Below are positions 57,969 to 64,000 of a stretch of DNA of 64,000 nucleotides, in pieces (within the stretch, counting starts at the first letter, position 1; each line of letters begins with the position of its first letter). The position numbers and the translations under genes were made by a program. The notes below the pieces were generated by a model. The model was not told where the DNA came from. It made no database searches and saw nothing but the letters and a program-made list of their open reading frames with translations. The DNA is from Halobellus sp. MBLA0158 (GTDB lineage Archaea; Halobacteriota; Halobacteria; Halobacteriales; Haloferacaceae): the NCBI RefSeq assembly GCF_041477585.1, contig NZ_JBGNYA010000001.1, positions 2,170,001-2,234,000 on the forward strand, given 5' to 3'.

Positions 57969-58922
57969 TCAGAAGTCGTCGACGTCACGCCCGCCGCGCG
58001 GGGTGACGAGGTACTTTCGCTCTCGATTCTCCCAGACCGCGGTCTCGTGGTTGCCGATCAGGATGGACGTCCCCATCCCGCCGACCTCGTCGTCGTGGTC
58101 CGTGGCTTCGCCGAGCGTAGTGATCGTGTGCGTCTCGTCGTCGAGGTTGCGCCCGGCGTCGCCGCGGCCGGCGTCGTTGAAGATGCCGACCGGGACGTCG
58201 TCGGCGCGCTCCTCGCTCACCACTTCGATCGCGCGCTCGTAGTCGCGCCAGCAGTTGTAGAGGACGATCACGAAGCCGCTGATCGCCGCCGCGCGGAGCT
58301 TCTCTTCGATCTCGTCCCAGCCGCGCCACTTGTCCGACAGCGAGACCGTACAGAAGTCGTTCGACAGCGGCGCGCCGAGGTTCGCCGCGCCGCCGAGCGC
58401 CGCCGTCACGCCGGGGACGACCTCGATCGGGACGTCGTCGGCGCCCTCGGCGTCGGCCATCGTAAAGAGGAGGTCGCTCTTGCCGTAGACGTTCGGATCG
58501 CCGCCGGAGACGTGGGCGACGTCCTGGCCCGCGCGGACGCGCTCGAAGGCCTCCCGTGCGAGTTCGATCTGCCGCCCCATCGTCGAGCGGACGAGCGTCT
58601 GCCGGCGTCCGTCCGGGCGTTCGAGGATCGTGCCCGTCTCCTCACCGGGCCTCTGATCGCCCGCCGAGGAGGCCGCGTCGCTCGCGGCCGATCCGCCGTC
58701 GGCGGCCGCCTCGACTTCGGCGGCCTCGGGGGGTAAGGTCCCGTCGCGCCGGAGGAACTCCTGGTAGAGGTTCGAGGCGATCACGCAGTCCGCCGTCGCG
58801 ATCACGTCCGTCGCGCGCTGGGTCATCGCGTGCGGGAGGCCGGGGCCGATGCCGACGACGTAGAGCGTGCCGCGGTCGTCGTCGGGGGAGGCGTCGGCAG
58901 AAGTGCCGGGAGCGCCCGCCAT
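57969..58922 (-). CDS. cbiH: CbiH-family precorrin C17-methyltransferase paralogue
   Basis: A 317-residue methylase: VVGIGPGLPHAMTQRATDVI, VSGGDPNVYGKSDLL, VVPGVTAALGGAANLGAPL and ILIGNHETAVWENRERKYLV. A 35-residue low-complexity insertion (about 75-110, DGGSAASDAASSAGDQ) interrupts the N-terminal half. It is clearly related to its neighbour, yet divergent. One of the two may be specialised for a different step. The stop is 5 bases before the next cbiH gene. Confidence 0.9.
   Translation of the reverse strand: MAGAPGTSADASPDDDRGTLYVVGIGPGLPHAMTQRATDVIATADCVIASNLYQEFLRRDGTLPPEAAEVEAAADGGSAASDAASSAGDQRPGEETGTILERPDGRRQTLVRSTMGRQIELAREAFERVRAGQDVAHVSGGDPNVYGKSDLLFTMADAEGADDVPIEVVPGVTAALGGAANLGAPLSNDFCTVSLSDKWRGWDEIEEKLRAAAISGFVIVLYNCWRDYERAIEVVSEERADDVPVGIFNDAGRGDAGRNLDDETHTITTLGEATDHDDEVGGMGTSILIGNHETAVWENRERKYLVTPRGGRDVDDF
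58679..58702. repeat. 24-base direct repeat in cbiH linker (pairs with 60924-60947)
   Basis: This 24-base stretch, which encodes the DGGSAAS part of the low-complexity insertion in the second cbiH, is identical to 60924-60947 inside the C-terminal linker of cbiL, in the same frame. Identical DNA in linkers of two separate genes suggests a copied segment. Confidence 0.7.
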
Positions 58923-58923
58923 T

Positions 58924-59931
58924 CTACCGCCCCACCGCCACGGTCACGGCGTCGTCGAATCGCTCTTTCTCCCGCGCGAGTTCGTGCTCGCGTCCCCCGG
59001 CGATGGCCGACGCCTCGGCGATGCCAGGCCAGCCGATGAGCTCCTTCGAGCGCGACGGCGACGGGCCCTCGAAGCCTTCGAGCGTCTCCTTCTCGAAGAG
59101 GACTACGCCCGCGCCGATCTCCTGGGCGGCCGCGTAGAGCCCGTCTTCCCCTTCTTTTCGGGTTCCGGTCGCGACGAAGTCGACGTCGTCGAAGTCGAGG
59201 TCCAGGTCGCCGAGCGCCGACTCCCAGGCGTCGAGCACCTGGGCCTTCTCGACGCCCGCGACGGTCCCGGTCCCGAGGACGACGCCCGCCTCGCCGTTGC
59301 GCTTGAGGACGGTCACGTCGTCGTCGACCAGGACGGCGCGCGGGCCGTCGAGACGGACCACGGGGCCGAGGTTCTCATTCAGGACCGCGAGGTTCGTCGC
59401 GACCGTGGAGTCGCCGTTGACCACGTGGGCGTCCAGCGCCTTCGCCTTGCTCTCGACGCCCTGCTTGCCCGCGGCCTCGCTCGCGGTCGTCATCGCGGGC
59501 ACGGCCCCCAGCTGCGAGAGGTCGTGGGCGACCTGATTGGCGCCGTGGTGGCCGCCGGTGATCGGGATCGCCCAGGTGAGTTCCTCGTCGACGACGACGA
59601 TCGCGGGGTCGTCCCACTTGTCGTCCAGCAGGGGCGCGGTCTTCCGCATCGCGATCCCCGAGGCCATCAGCCCGACGAAGCAGTCGTACGCGCCCCAGTG
59701 CTCGGCGAAGACGTCGCCGTGGTACTCGATTACGTCGACGGTCTCGTACGCGTCGCCGATGCCGTCGACGATCTCGCGGGCGGTGTCGAGCTTCCGCTCG
59801 AAACTGACGATCGCGATCTCTTCTGCGACCTCGCCGTCGGAGTCGGGCGTCGAGCAGTGGCCGCCCGAGCCCTCGGTGTCTGTCGCGCTGTTCGCCTCGT
59901 CCGTGCCGTCCGTGTTCGCGTCCGTGCTCAT
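58924..59931 (-). CDS. cbiG: Cobalt-precorrin-5A hydrolase
   Basis: A 335-residue CbiG, opening the C20 lactone and releasing acetaldehyde. After a low-complexity acidic N-terminus it shows FVGLMASGIAMRKTAPLL, WAIPITGGHHGANQVAHDL and TTASEAAGKQGVE. The C-terminal domain has GTGTVAGVEKAQVLDAW and VATGTRKEGEDGLYAAA. The start at MSTDANTDG is chosen; an ATG 15 codons upstream would overlap cbiF. The stop is 1 base from the downstream cbiH start. Confidence 0.93.
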   Translation of the reverse strand: MSTDANTDGTDEANSATDTEGSGGHCSTPDSDGEVAEEIAIVSFERKLDTAREIVDGIGDAYETVDVIEYHGDVFAEHWGAYDCFVGLMASGIAMRKTAPLLDDKWDDPAIVVVDEELTWAIPITGGHHGANQVAHDLSQLGAVPAMTTASEAAGKQGVESKAKALDAHVVNGDSTVATNLAVLNENLGPVVRLDGPRAVLVDDDVTVLKRNGEAGVVLGTGTVAGVEKAQVLDAWESALGDLDLDFDDVDFVATGTRKEGEDGLYAAAQEIGAGVVLFEKETLEGFEGPSPSRSKELIGWPGIAEASAIAGGREHELAREKERFDDAVTVAVGR

Positions 59932-59944
59932 ACTTTCATCTGCC

Positions 59945-60850
59945 TCAGTCGTCGGCCTCGCCGTTGGCCGTGTCATTCTCCCCGCTCTCGCCTGCGCCGC
60001 GGTTCGCCCAGTCGCCGTAGAGGTAGGAGCGCTCGTAGCCCTCCTTGCGCGCCGCGTCGCCGATCACGACGAGCGCGGAGGCGCGGTAGCCCGCCGCCTC
60101 GACGCGCTCGCCGATCGTCCCGATCGTGCCCTCGATGACGTCCTCGTCCGGCCAGGACGCGTGGTAGACGACCGTCACGGGCGTGTCGGGATCGCGGCCG
60201 GCGTCGAGGAGGCGGTCCATCGTCTCCGCGACGGCGTGGGTCCCGAGGTAGACGCAGGTCGTCACGTCGCCCATCTCGACGAACTCGGCGATGTGGTCGT
60301 CCTCGGGGACGAGCGTCTTGCCCTGCGGCCGCGTGAAGGCGACGTGGTTGGCGACGCCGTTCAGCGTCAGTTGGGTGCGGAGGGTGGCCGCGGCCGCGAA
60401 CGACGAGGTCACGCCCGGGACGATGTAGGTCGGGACGCCCTCGTGTTCCAGTGCATCCATCTGCTCGACGGCCGCGCCGTAGATCGCGGGGTCGCCGCTG
60501 TGGAGGCGCACGACGTCCCTCCCCGCCTCGTAGGCGTCGCGCATCAGCGGGACCAACTCCTCCAAGTCCTTGCCGATGCTCGACACCGTCTCCGCGTCGG
60601 CGCAGTACTCCTCCAGGAGGTCACTGTTGACGAGCGAGCCCGCGTGGACGACGAGGTCCGCGTCCTCGACGAGCTCCCGGCCGGTGACGGTCAGGAGGCC
60701 GGGATCGCCCGGTCCGGCGCCGATGAAGGGGATGCCCTCGCCGACGTCGCCGGCGTTCCGCGCCTCGATGCGGGGATCGCGCTCCCGCGCGCCCGCCGCG
60801 GTCTCAGCGTCGATGGCGGTCTGTGGGTCGGCCGCGCCGGTGTCGGTCAT
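59945..60850 (-). CDS. cbiF: Cobalt-precorrin-4 C11-methyltransferase
   Basis: A 301-residue SAM methylase with the CbiF signature FIGAGPGDPGLLTVTGRELV, VVHAGSLVNSDLL, RLHSGDPAIYGA and VVYHASWPDEDVIEGTIGTI. It methylates C11 of cobalt-precorrin-4. A 35-residue N-terminal extension and an acidic tail are haloarchaeal additions. It overlaps cbiL by ATGA. Confidence 0.94.
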   Translation of the reverse strand: MTDTGAADPQTAIDAETAAGARERDPRIEARNAGDVGEGIPFIGAGPGDPGLLTVTGRELVEDADLVVHAGSLVNSDLLEEYCADAETVSSIGKDLEELVPLMRDAYEAGRDVVRLHSGDPAIYGAAVEQMDALEHEGVPTYIVPGVTSSFAAAATLRTQLTLNGVANHVAFTRPQGKTLVPEDDHIAEFVEMGDVTTCVYLGTHAVAETMDRLLDAGRDPDTPVTVVYHASWPDEDVIEGTIGTIGERVEAAGYRASALVVIGDAARKEGYERSYLYGDWANRGAGESGENDTANGEADD

Positions 60851-61680
60851 CGGCGCACCCCGTCTCCCGCACGCGGGTCGTCGCCGCCGGCTTCGCCCTC
60901 GGCGCGCTCCGTCTCGCCGAGCCCGCTCGCGGCCGATCCGCCGTCGGTCTTGGCGGTCGGCTCCGCGTCGGACTCGGCCGCTTTGGACGCGTCCTCAGTG
61001 TCGAACGCGGCGGTGGCGGGCGTCGCTCCCGCGCCCCGCTTTTCGGCGTAGGCCAGCGTGTAGTAGTCGCGGTCGTCGATCTCGCTCGGGTCGTCGGTCA
61101 CGACCGTCTCGCCCTGCTCCATAAACAGCCGCCGGCCGTAGACGACGTCGTAGCCGGCCTCGGTGAGACCCTCGTGGGTCGCGGGCGCGTCGGTGACCTT
61201 GAAGAGGATCAGCCGGTCCGGACCGACGGGCGCCGCGCCTCGAGCGGCTTCCCGGAGCGCGAGGCGCTCGCCGGCGGCGACTTCCACGCCGAGCGCGGTC
61301 GCGAAGGCGGTCACGGCGCTGACGCCGGGGACGACTTCGAGATCGACCTCGGGGTGGAACGCCGCGAGCGTCCGGCGCAGGTGGCCGAACGTGGAGTAGA
61401 CGTTCGGGTCGCCGAGCGTGACGAACGCGGCGTCGCCGTCGCGGGCGCGCGGCGCGATCTCCGCGGCGGCCGCCTTCCAGGCGCGCCGGAGTTCGTCCTC
61501 GTCCCGCGTCATCGGGAAGTCGAGGTCGCCGATTCGCTCCTCGGGGACGTGCTCGGTCGCGACGCTCCTGGAGAGCCGGCCGGGCGAGTAGACGACGTCC
61601 GCATCGTTCAGCACGCGCTTGCCGCGCACCGTCACCAGGTCGGCGTCGCCGGGGCCAAGCCCGACGCCGTAGAGCGTCAT
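60847..61680 (-). CDS. cbiL: Cobalt-factor II/precorrin-2 C20-methyltransferase
   Basis: A 277-residue methylase starting MTLYGVGLGPGDADLVTVRG. Family motifs are VVYSPGRLSRS, FVTLGDPNVYSTFGHL and VVPGVSAVTAFATALG. It methylates C20, early in corrin formation. The C-terminal 45 residues are a Ser/Asp-rich linker containing the 24-base DNA repeat shared with a cbiH gene. It overlaps cbiT and cbiF by ATGA at both ends. Confidence 0.94.
   Translation of the reverse strand: MTLYGVGLGPGDADLVTVRGKRVLNDADVVYSPGRLSRSVATEHVPEERIGDLDFPMTRDEDELRRAWKAAAAEIAPRARDGDAAFVTLGDPNVYSTFGHLRRTLAAFHPEVDLEVVPGVSAVTAFATALGVEVAAGERLALREAARGAAPVGPDRLILFKVTDAPATHEGLTEAGYDVVYGRRLFMEQGETVVTDDPSEIDDRDYYTLAYAEKRGAGATPATAAFDTEDASKAAESDAEPTAKTDGGSAASGLGETERAEGEAGGDDPRAGDGVRR
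60924..60947. repeat. 24-base direct repeat in cbiL linker (pairs with 58679-58702)
   Basis: Identical to the segment in the second cbiH gene and read in the same frame (DGGSAAS on the minus strand). It sits in a linker not needed for catalysis. Confidence 0.7.
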
Positions 61681-62264
61681 CGGCGGCCTCCGTCCGCCGC
61701 GGCGTCGGGTGCCGCGTCGACTCCCCCGACGAGCATATACACTGGATTCTCCGAATCGAAGCTCGTCGCGCCGGCGAGCTCGTAGCCGTGACTCACCTGG
61801 AACTGGACGACCTCCTCCAGGAGGCCGCGCTCGCGGAACGCCTCCGTGGCCGCACCGGCCACTTCGAGCCGCGAGACGTTCATCACGATCCGGTCGACGC
61901 CGGTCTCGACGGCGCGGTCCAGCACCGCCTCGTAGTTCCGACTGCCGCCGAGGAAGAGGGTGTCCGCGTCGTCGGGGAGCCCCTCGGGCGCCTCGGTCGC
62001 GCGGAGCGTCACGTCGGCGTCGGCGACGTCGATACCGTTCGCCGCGAGGTTCTTGCGGGTCGTTTCGAGCCGGTCCGGCTTGCGTTCCAAGGCGGTCACG
62101 CGGCCGGCCCGGCGGGCCGCTTCGGCGGTCACGGCGCCGGTACAGGAGCCGACCTCCGCGAAGTGGTCGGCGGGGTCGAGGTCGAGTTTGGCGAGGAGCA
62201 CGGCCCTGACCTCGGGCTTCGTCGGGCCGGCCTTCGCGTCGTGCGGGAGCGATACCTGAGCCAT
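61677..62264 (-). CDS. cbiT: Cobalt-precorrin-6B C15-methyltransferase (decarboxylating)
   Basis: A 195-residue Rossmann SAM methylase starting MAQVSLPHDAKAGPTKPEVR. The SAM loop is AEVGSCTGAVTAEAAR, followed by VTALERKPDRLE and DTLFLGGSRNYEAVLDRA. It methylates C15 and removes the C12 acetate carboxyl, in partnership with CbiE. It is the first gene of the minus-strand operon cbiT-L-F-G-H-H-ferredoxin-LAGLIDADG-cbiX-DUF3209. A TTTTAC box lies about 26 bases upstream of the ATG. Confidence 0.94.
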   Translation of the reverse strand: MAQVSLPHDAKAGPTKPEVRAVLLAKLDLDPADHFAEVGSCTGAVTAEAARRAGRVTALERKPDRLETTRKNLAANGIDVADADVTLRATEAPEGLPDDADTLFLGGSRNYEAVLDRAVETGVDRIVMNVSRLEVAGAATEAFRERGLLEEVVQFQVSHGYELAGATSFDSENPVYMLVGGVDAAPDAAADGGRR

Positions 62265-62412
62265 CGACGGAAACAACTTCCGTGGACCGTAAAACAATTT
62301 TGGTTGTTTTAGGAAAATCTAGATTGTTCAAAACGGCGCGAATCGGGACGCTCGCGCAATCGGACCGGAATTAGGGCAAAGGTACTTTAGTTCCCGGCCG
62401 TGAGGACGAACG
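62265..62412. promoter_or_regulatory. Divergent promoter region, cbiT and HTH regulator
   Basis: This 148-bp region is A/T-rich on the cbiT side, with TTTTAC as the cbiT TATA box and an inverted pair AACAA-TTTTGG-TTGTT (62294-62309) just upstream of it. ACAATCTAGATTTT (minus strand, around 62316-62329) resembles ACAATCTCACTTGATTTT upstream of cbtB. On the regulator side, GTACTTTAG near 62384 is the likely TATA box. Confidence 0.5.
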
Positions 62413-63228
62413 ATGGCCGAGAACGCGGACGACGCGGAGGAGTTCGGCGTTCTGCGGAGCAAGCGGAACGCGACCAGGTACCAGATCCTCGTCCAGATCG
62501 CCGAGCGCCAGCCCGCGGTCAATCAGCAGGAGATCGCCGACGCCATCGGCATCACGGCCCAGGCCGTCAGCGACTACCTGCAGGACCTCGTCGAGCAGAG
62601 CTACGTCAACAAACACGGCCGGGGCCGCTACGAGGTGACGAAGGAGGGCGTCGACTGGCTGATCTCCCAGACCGACGAACTGCGCCGCTTCATCGAGCAC
62701 GTCTCCGAGGACGTGATCGGCCAGGTCGAGATCGAGACCGCGATCGCGACGACGGAAATCCGCGAGGGCGAGACGGTCTCGCTGACGATGCGGGACGGCG
62801 TCCTCCGGGCGATGGCCGGCGACACGGGCTCTGCGACGGCGGTCGCGGTCACCGACGCCGACCCCGGCCGGGACGTCGGGATCACGAACGTCCAGGGCGT
62901 CGTCGACTACGACCTCGGGACCGTCACCGTGGTCGCGGTGCCGCAGGTCCAGAACGGCGGCAGCGCCGCCGTCCCGACAGACCGGGTCCGAGCGCTGGCC
63001 GACGAGCACGACCTCGTGGCGGTCGCCGAGACCGTAGCGGTCGCCGTCGCCGACGCCGCCGACCTCGATCCCGACATCCGTTTTGGGAGCGCGGTCGCGG
63101 TCGGGGAAGCCGCCGCCAGGGGCTTGGACGTGCTGCTCGTGGCCGCCACCGACGTGCTGTCGAGCCACACCGACAAGCTCCGCGAGCAGAACGTCAGCTA
63201 CGAGGTCGTCGACATCGTCGAGGACTGA
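62413..63228 (+). CDS. Winged-helix transcriptional regulator
   Basis: A 271-residue protein starting MAENADDAEEFGVLRSKRN. The HTH is RYQILVQIAERQPAVNQQE, then ADAIGITAQAVSDYLQDLV, with a wing GRGRYEVTKEG, as in MarR/TrmB-like haloarchaeal regulators. A beta-rich C-terminal domain (about 90-265) has repeated VAVAV stretches and may bind a ligand. It is divergent from the cbiT operon across 148 bp, which makes it the best candidate regulator of the B12 genes; this is inference. Dispersed element copy D follows its stop. Confidence 0.85.
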   Translation: MAENADDAEEFGVLRSKRNATRYQILVQIAERQPAVNQQEIADAIGITAQAVSDYLQDLVEQSYVNKHGRGRYEVTKEGVDWLISQTDELRRFIEHVSEDVIGQVEIETAIATTEIREGETVSLTMRDGVLRAMAGDTGSATAVAVTDADPGRDVGITNVQGVVDYDLGTVTVVAVPQVQNGGSAAVPTDRVRALADEHDLVAVAETVAVAVADAADLDPDIRFGSAVAVGEAAARGLDVLLVAATDVLSSHTDKLREQNVSYEVVDIVED

Positions 63229-63231
63229 ACC

Positions 63232-63299
63232 GAGTACGCTCGTCTCTTAGCCCCGTCAACGGGGATGGCGCTCGGCGGGAAACAGTGAGAGCATCAGTA
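63232..63299 (-). repeat. Dispersed double-palindrome element, copy D (deleted form)
   Basis: It reads, on the minus strand, CTGATGCTCTCACTGTTTCC, then CGCCGAGCGCC, matching copies A-C. One inner arm (TCGGCGGT) is missing and the outer arms are diverged, giving about 68 bases. Inverted relative to A and C, like B. It starts 3 bases after the stop of the regulator gene. Confidence 0.8.
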
Positions 63300-63399
63300 T
63301 GACTCCCACGCTCGGATCACCGCGAGGAGTCCCGCCGCCGATAGTGCCCACACTGCCGCGTTCCCGCCCCTTATCCCCGTCAGGCTCCTCGAATCACGT

Positions 63400-64000
63400 A
63401 TGTCGACCGACGAGAGCGATCCCGAAAGCGGGAGCGCAGACGGCAGCCCGGTCCCTGGTGAAACGGTCCAACACGGGACAGGCGTCACCTCCAACCGCGC
63501 GTTCCCGACGAGCCACTACGCCGCCCACCTGGATCCGTTCGTGCTCTTCGAGCGCTTCTACATCGATCCCGACCAGGGCTTTCCGATGCACCCCCACAAG
63601 GGGTTCGAGATCGTCTCCTATCTCCTCGACGGGGGGATGGCCCACGAGGACTCGCTCGGCGTCTCCCACACGGCCTACGAGGGCGACGCGATGCGGATCA
63701 CGACCGGCGGCGGCATCCGCCACTCGGAGTTCCCAGCCGACGGCGCCGCCTGCAACGGCCTCCAGCTGTGGGTGAATCTCCCGCGGGAGGACAAGGAGAT
63801 CGACGCCGACTACACCGACGCGAGCGCGGACGAGCTCCCGACCCGCGAGGCCGAGGGCGCGACGGTCACCATCGTCGTCGGCGACGGCTCGCCGATCGAC
63901 CTCCGCACCGAGATGGAGTACCTCGACGCCGTCGTCGACGACGCCTGGACCTGGTCGGTTCCGGAGGGCTGGTCCGGGTTCCTGTACGGCGTCGAGGGCG
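63400..64000 (+). CDS. Pirin-family protein (partial, runs off the window)
   Basis: The first 200 residues of a pirin (cupin-fold) protein starting MSTDESDPESGSADGSPVPG. The metal-binding cupin motif is seen as GFPMHPHKGFEIVSYLLDG, then RITTGGGIRHSEFP and LQLWVNLPREDK. Pirins bind iron, and some act as quercetinases or cofactors. The C-terminal half lies beyond position 64000. A TATA-like CTTATCC lies about 30 bases upstream of the ATG. Confidence 0.93.
   Translation, partial: MSTDESDPESGSADGSPVPGETVQHGTGVTSNRAFPTSHYAAHLDPFVLFERFYIDPDQGFPMHPHKGFEIVSYLLDGGMAHEDSLGVSHTAYEGDAMRITTGGGIRHSEFPADGAACNGLQLWVNLPREDKEIDADYTDASADELPTREAEGATVTIVVGDGSPIDLRTEMEYLDAVVDDAWTWSVPEGWSGFLYGVEG

Noticed and set aside
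1-64000. CRISPR arrays, rRNA genes and replication origins
   Set aside because: No regularly spaced identical repeats, no rRNA-like sequence and no orc1/cdc6 gene with origin repeats were seen.

Overview
The window is chromosomal DNA from an extremely halophilic archaeon (class Halobacteria). The signs are high GC with strong G/C third-position bias, acidic predicted proteins, Tat-type lipoproteins, a PGF-CTERM sorting signal, bacterioruberin (C50 carotenoid) genes, bat-type HTH regulators, and many start codons about 25 bases after a TATA-like box (leaderless mRNAs). The order within Halobacteria (perhaps Haloferacales) is only a guess.

Layout. 0-12.3 kb is core-like: EF-1 beta with a zinc-finger micro-protein, a TctA-like permease, RadB, a four-CBS protein with a ribosome-hibernation-like C-terminus, a J-domain/2Fe-2S ferredoxin fusion, a 1531-residue secreted subtilase beside a prodomain-like lipoprotein, and two Tat lipoproteins. 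12.3-18.2 kb is a more A/T-rich accessory island next to a tRNA-Val gene. It holds two VapBC toxin-antitoxin pairs, an intact IS6-type insertion sequence with a target duplication, small membrane proteins and a Na+/Ca2+-type exchanger. 18.5-22.7 kb is the overlapping trpDFEG operon behind a palindromic operator. 23.4-26.6 kb is B12-dependent ribonucleotide reductase NrdJ, preceded by a 23-codon upstream ORF that abuts its start. 27-31.3 kb is the bacterioruberin cluster: crtB convergent with crtD-lyeJ-cruF. 31.4-42.9 kb is mixed: an SDR enzyme, a ZIP transporter, a bat-type regulator, hydrolases, ALDH and ADH, a P1B-2 Zn/Cd ATPase, KptA and a VOC dioxygenase. 42.9-62.3 kb is a large cobalamin (B12) locus, followed by an HTH regulator and the start of a pirin gene.

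The B12 locus has cbiL, two cbiH, cbiG, cbiF, cbiE, cbiT, cbiC and cbiA, a CbiX-like chelatase, a CbiX fused to a ferredoxin, CobN with a ChlI/ChlD-type AAA-VWA partner, the CbtAB cobalt transporter, ferredoxins and DUF3209. No CbiD or CbiJ is visible. It does contain a protein that reads as a degenerate two-repeat LAGLIDADG fold. The B12 made here would feed NrdJ.

The most unusual non-coding signal is a family of ~80-bp double-palindromic elements (33.8, 45.1, 54.2 and 63.2 kb). Each sits at the 3' end of a gene, in both orientations, and one supplies the last ~20 codons of a ferredoxin gene.
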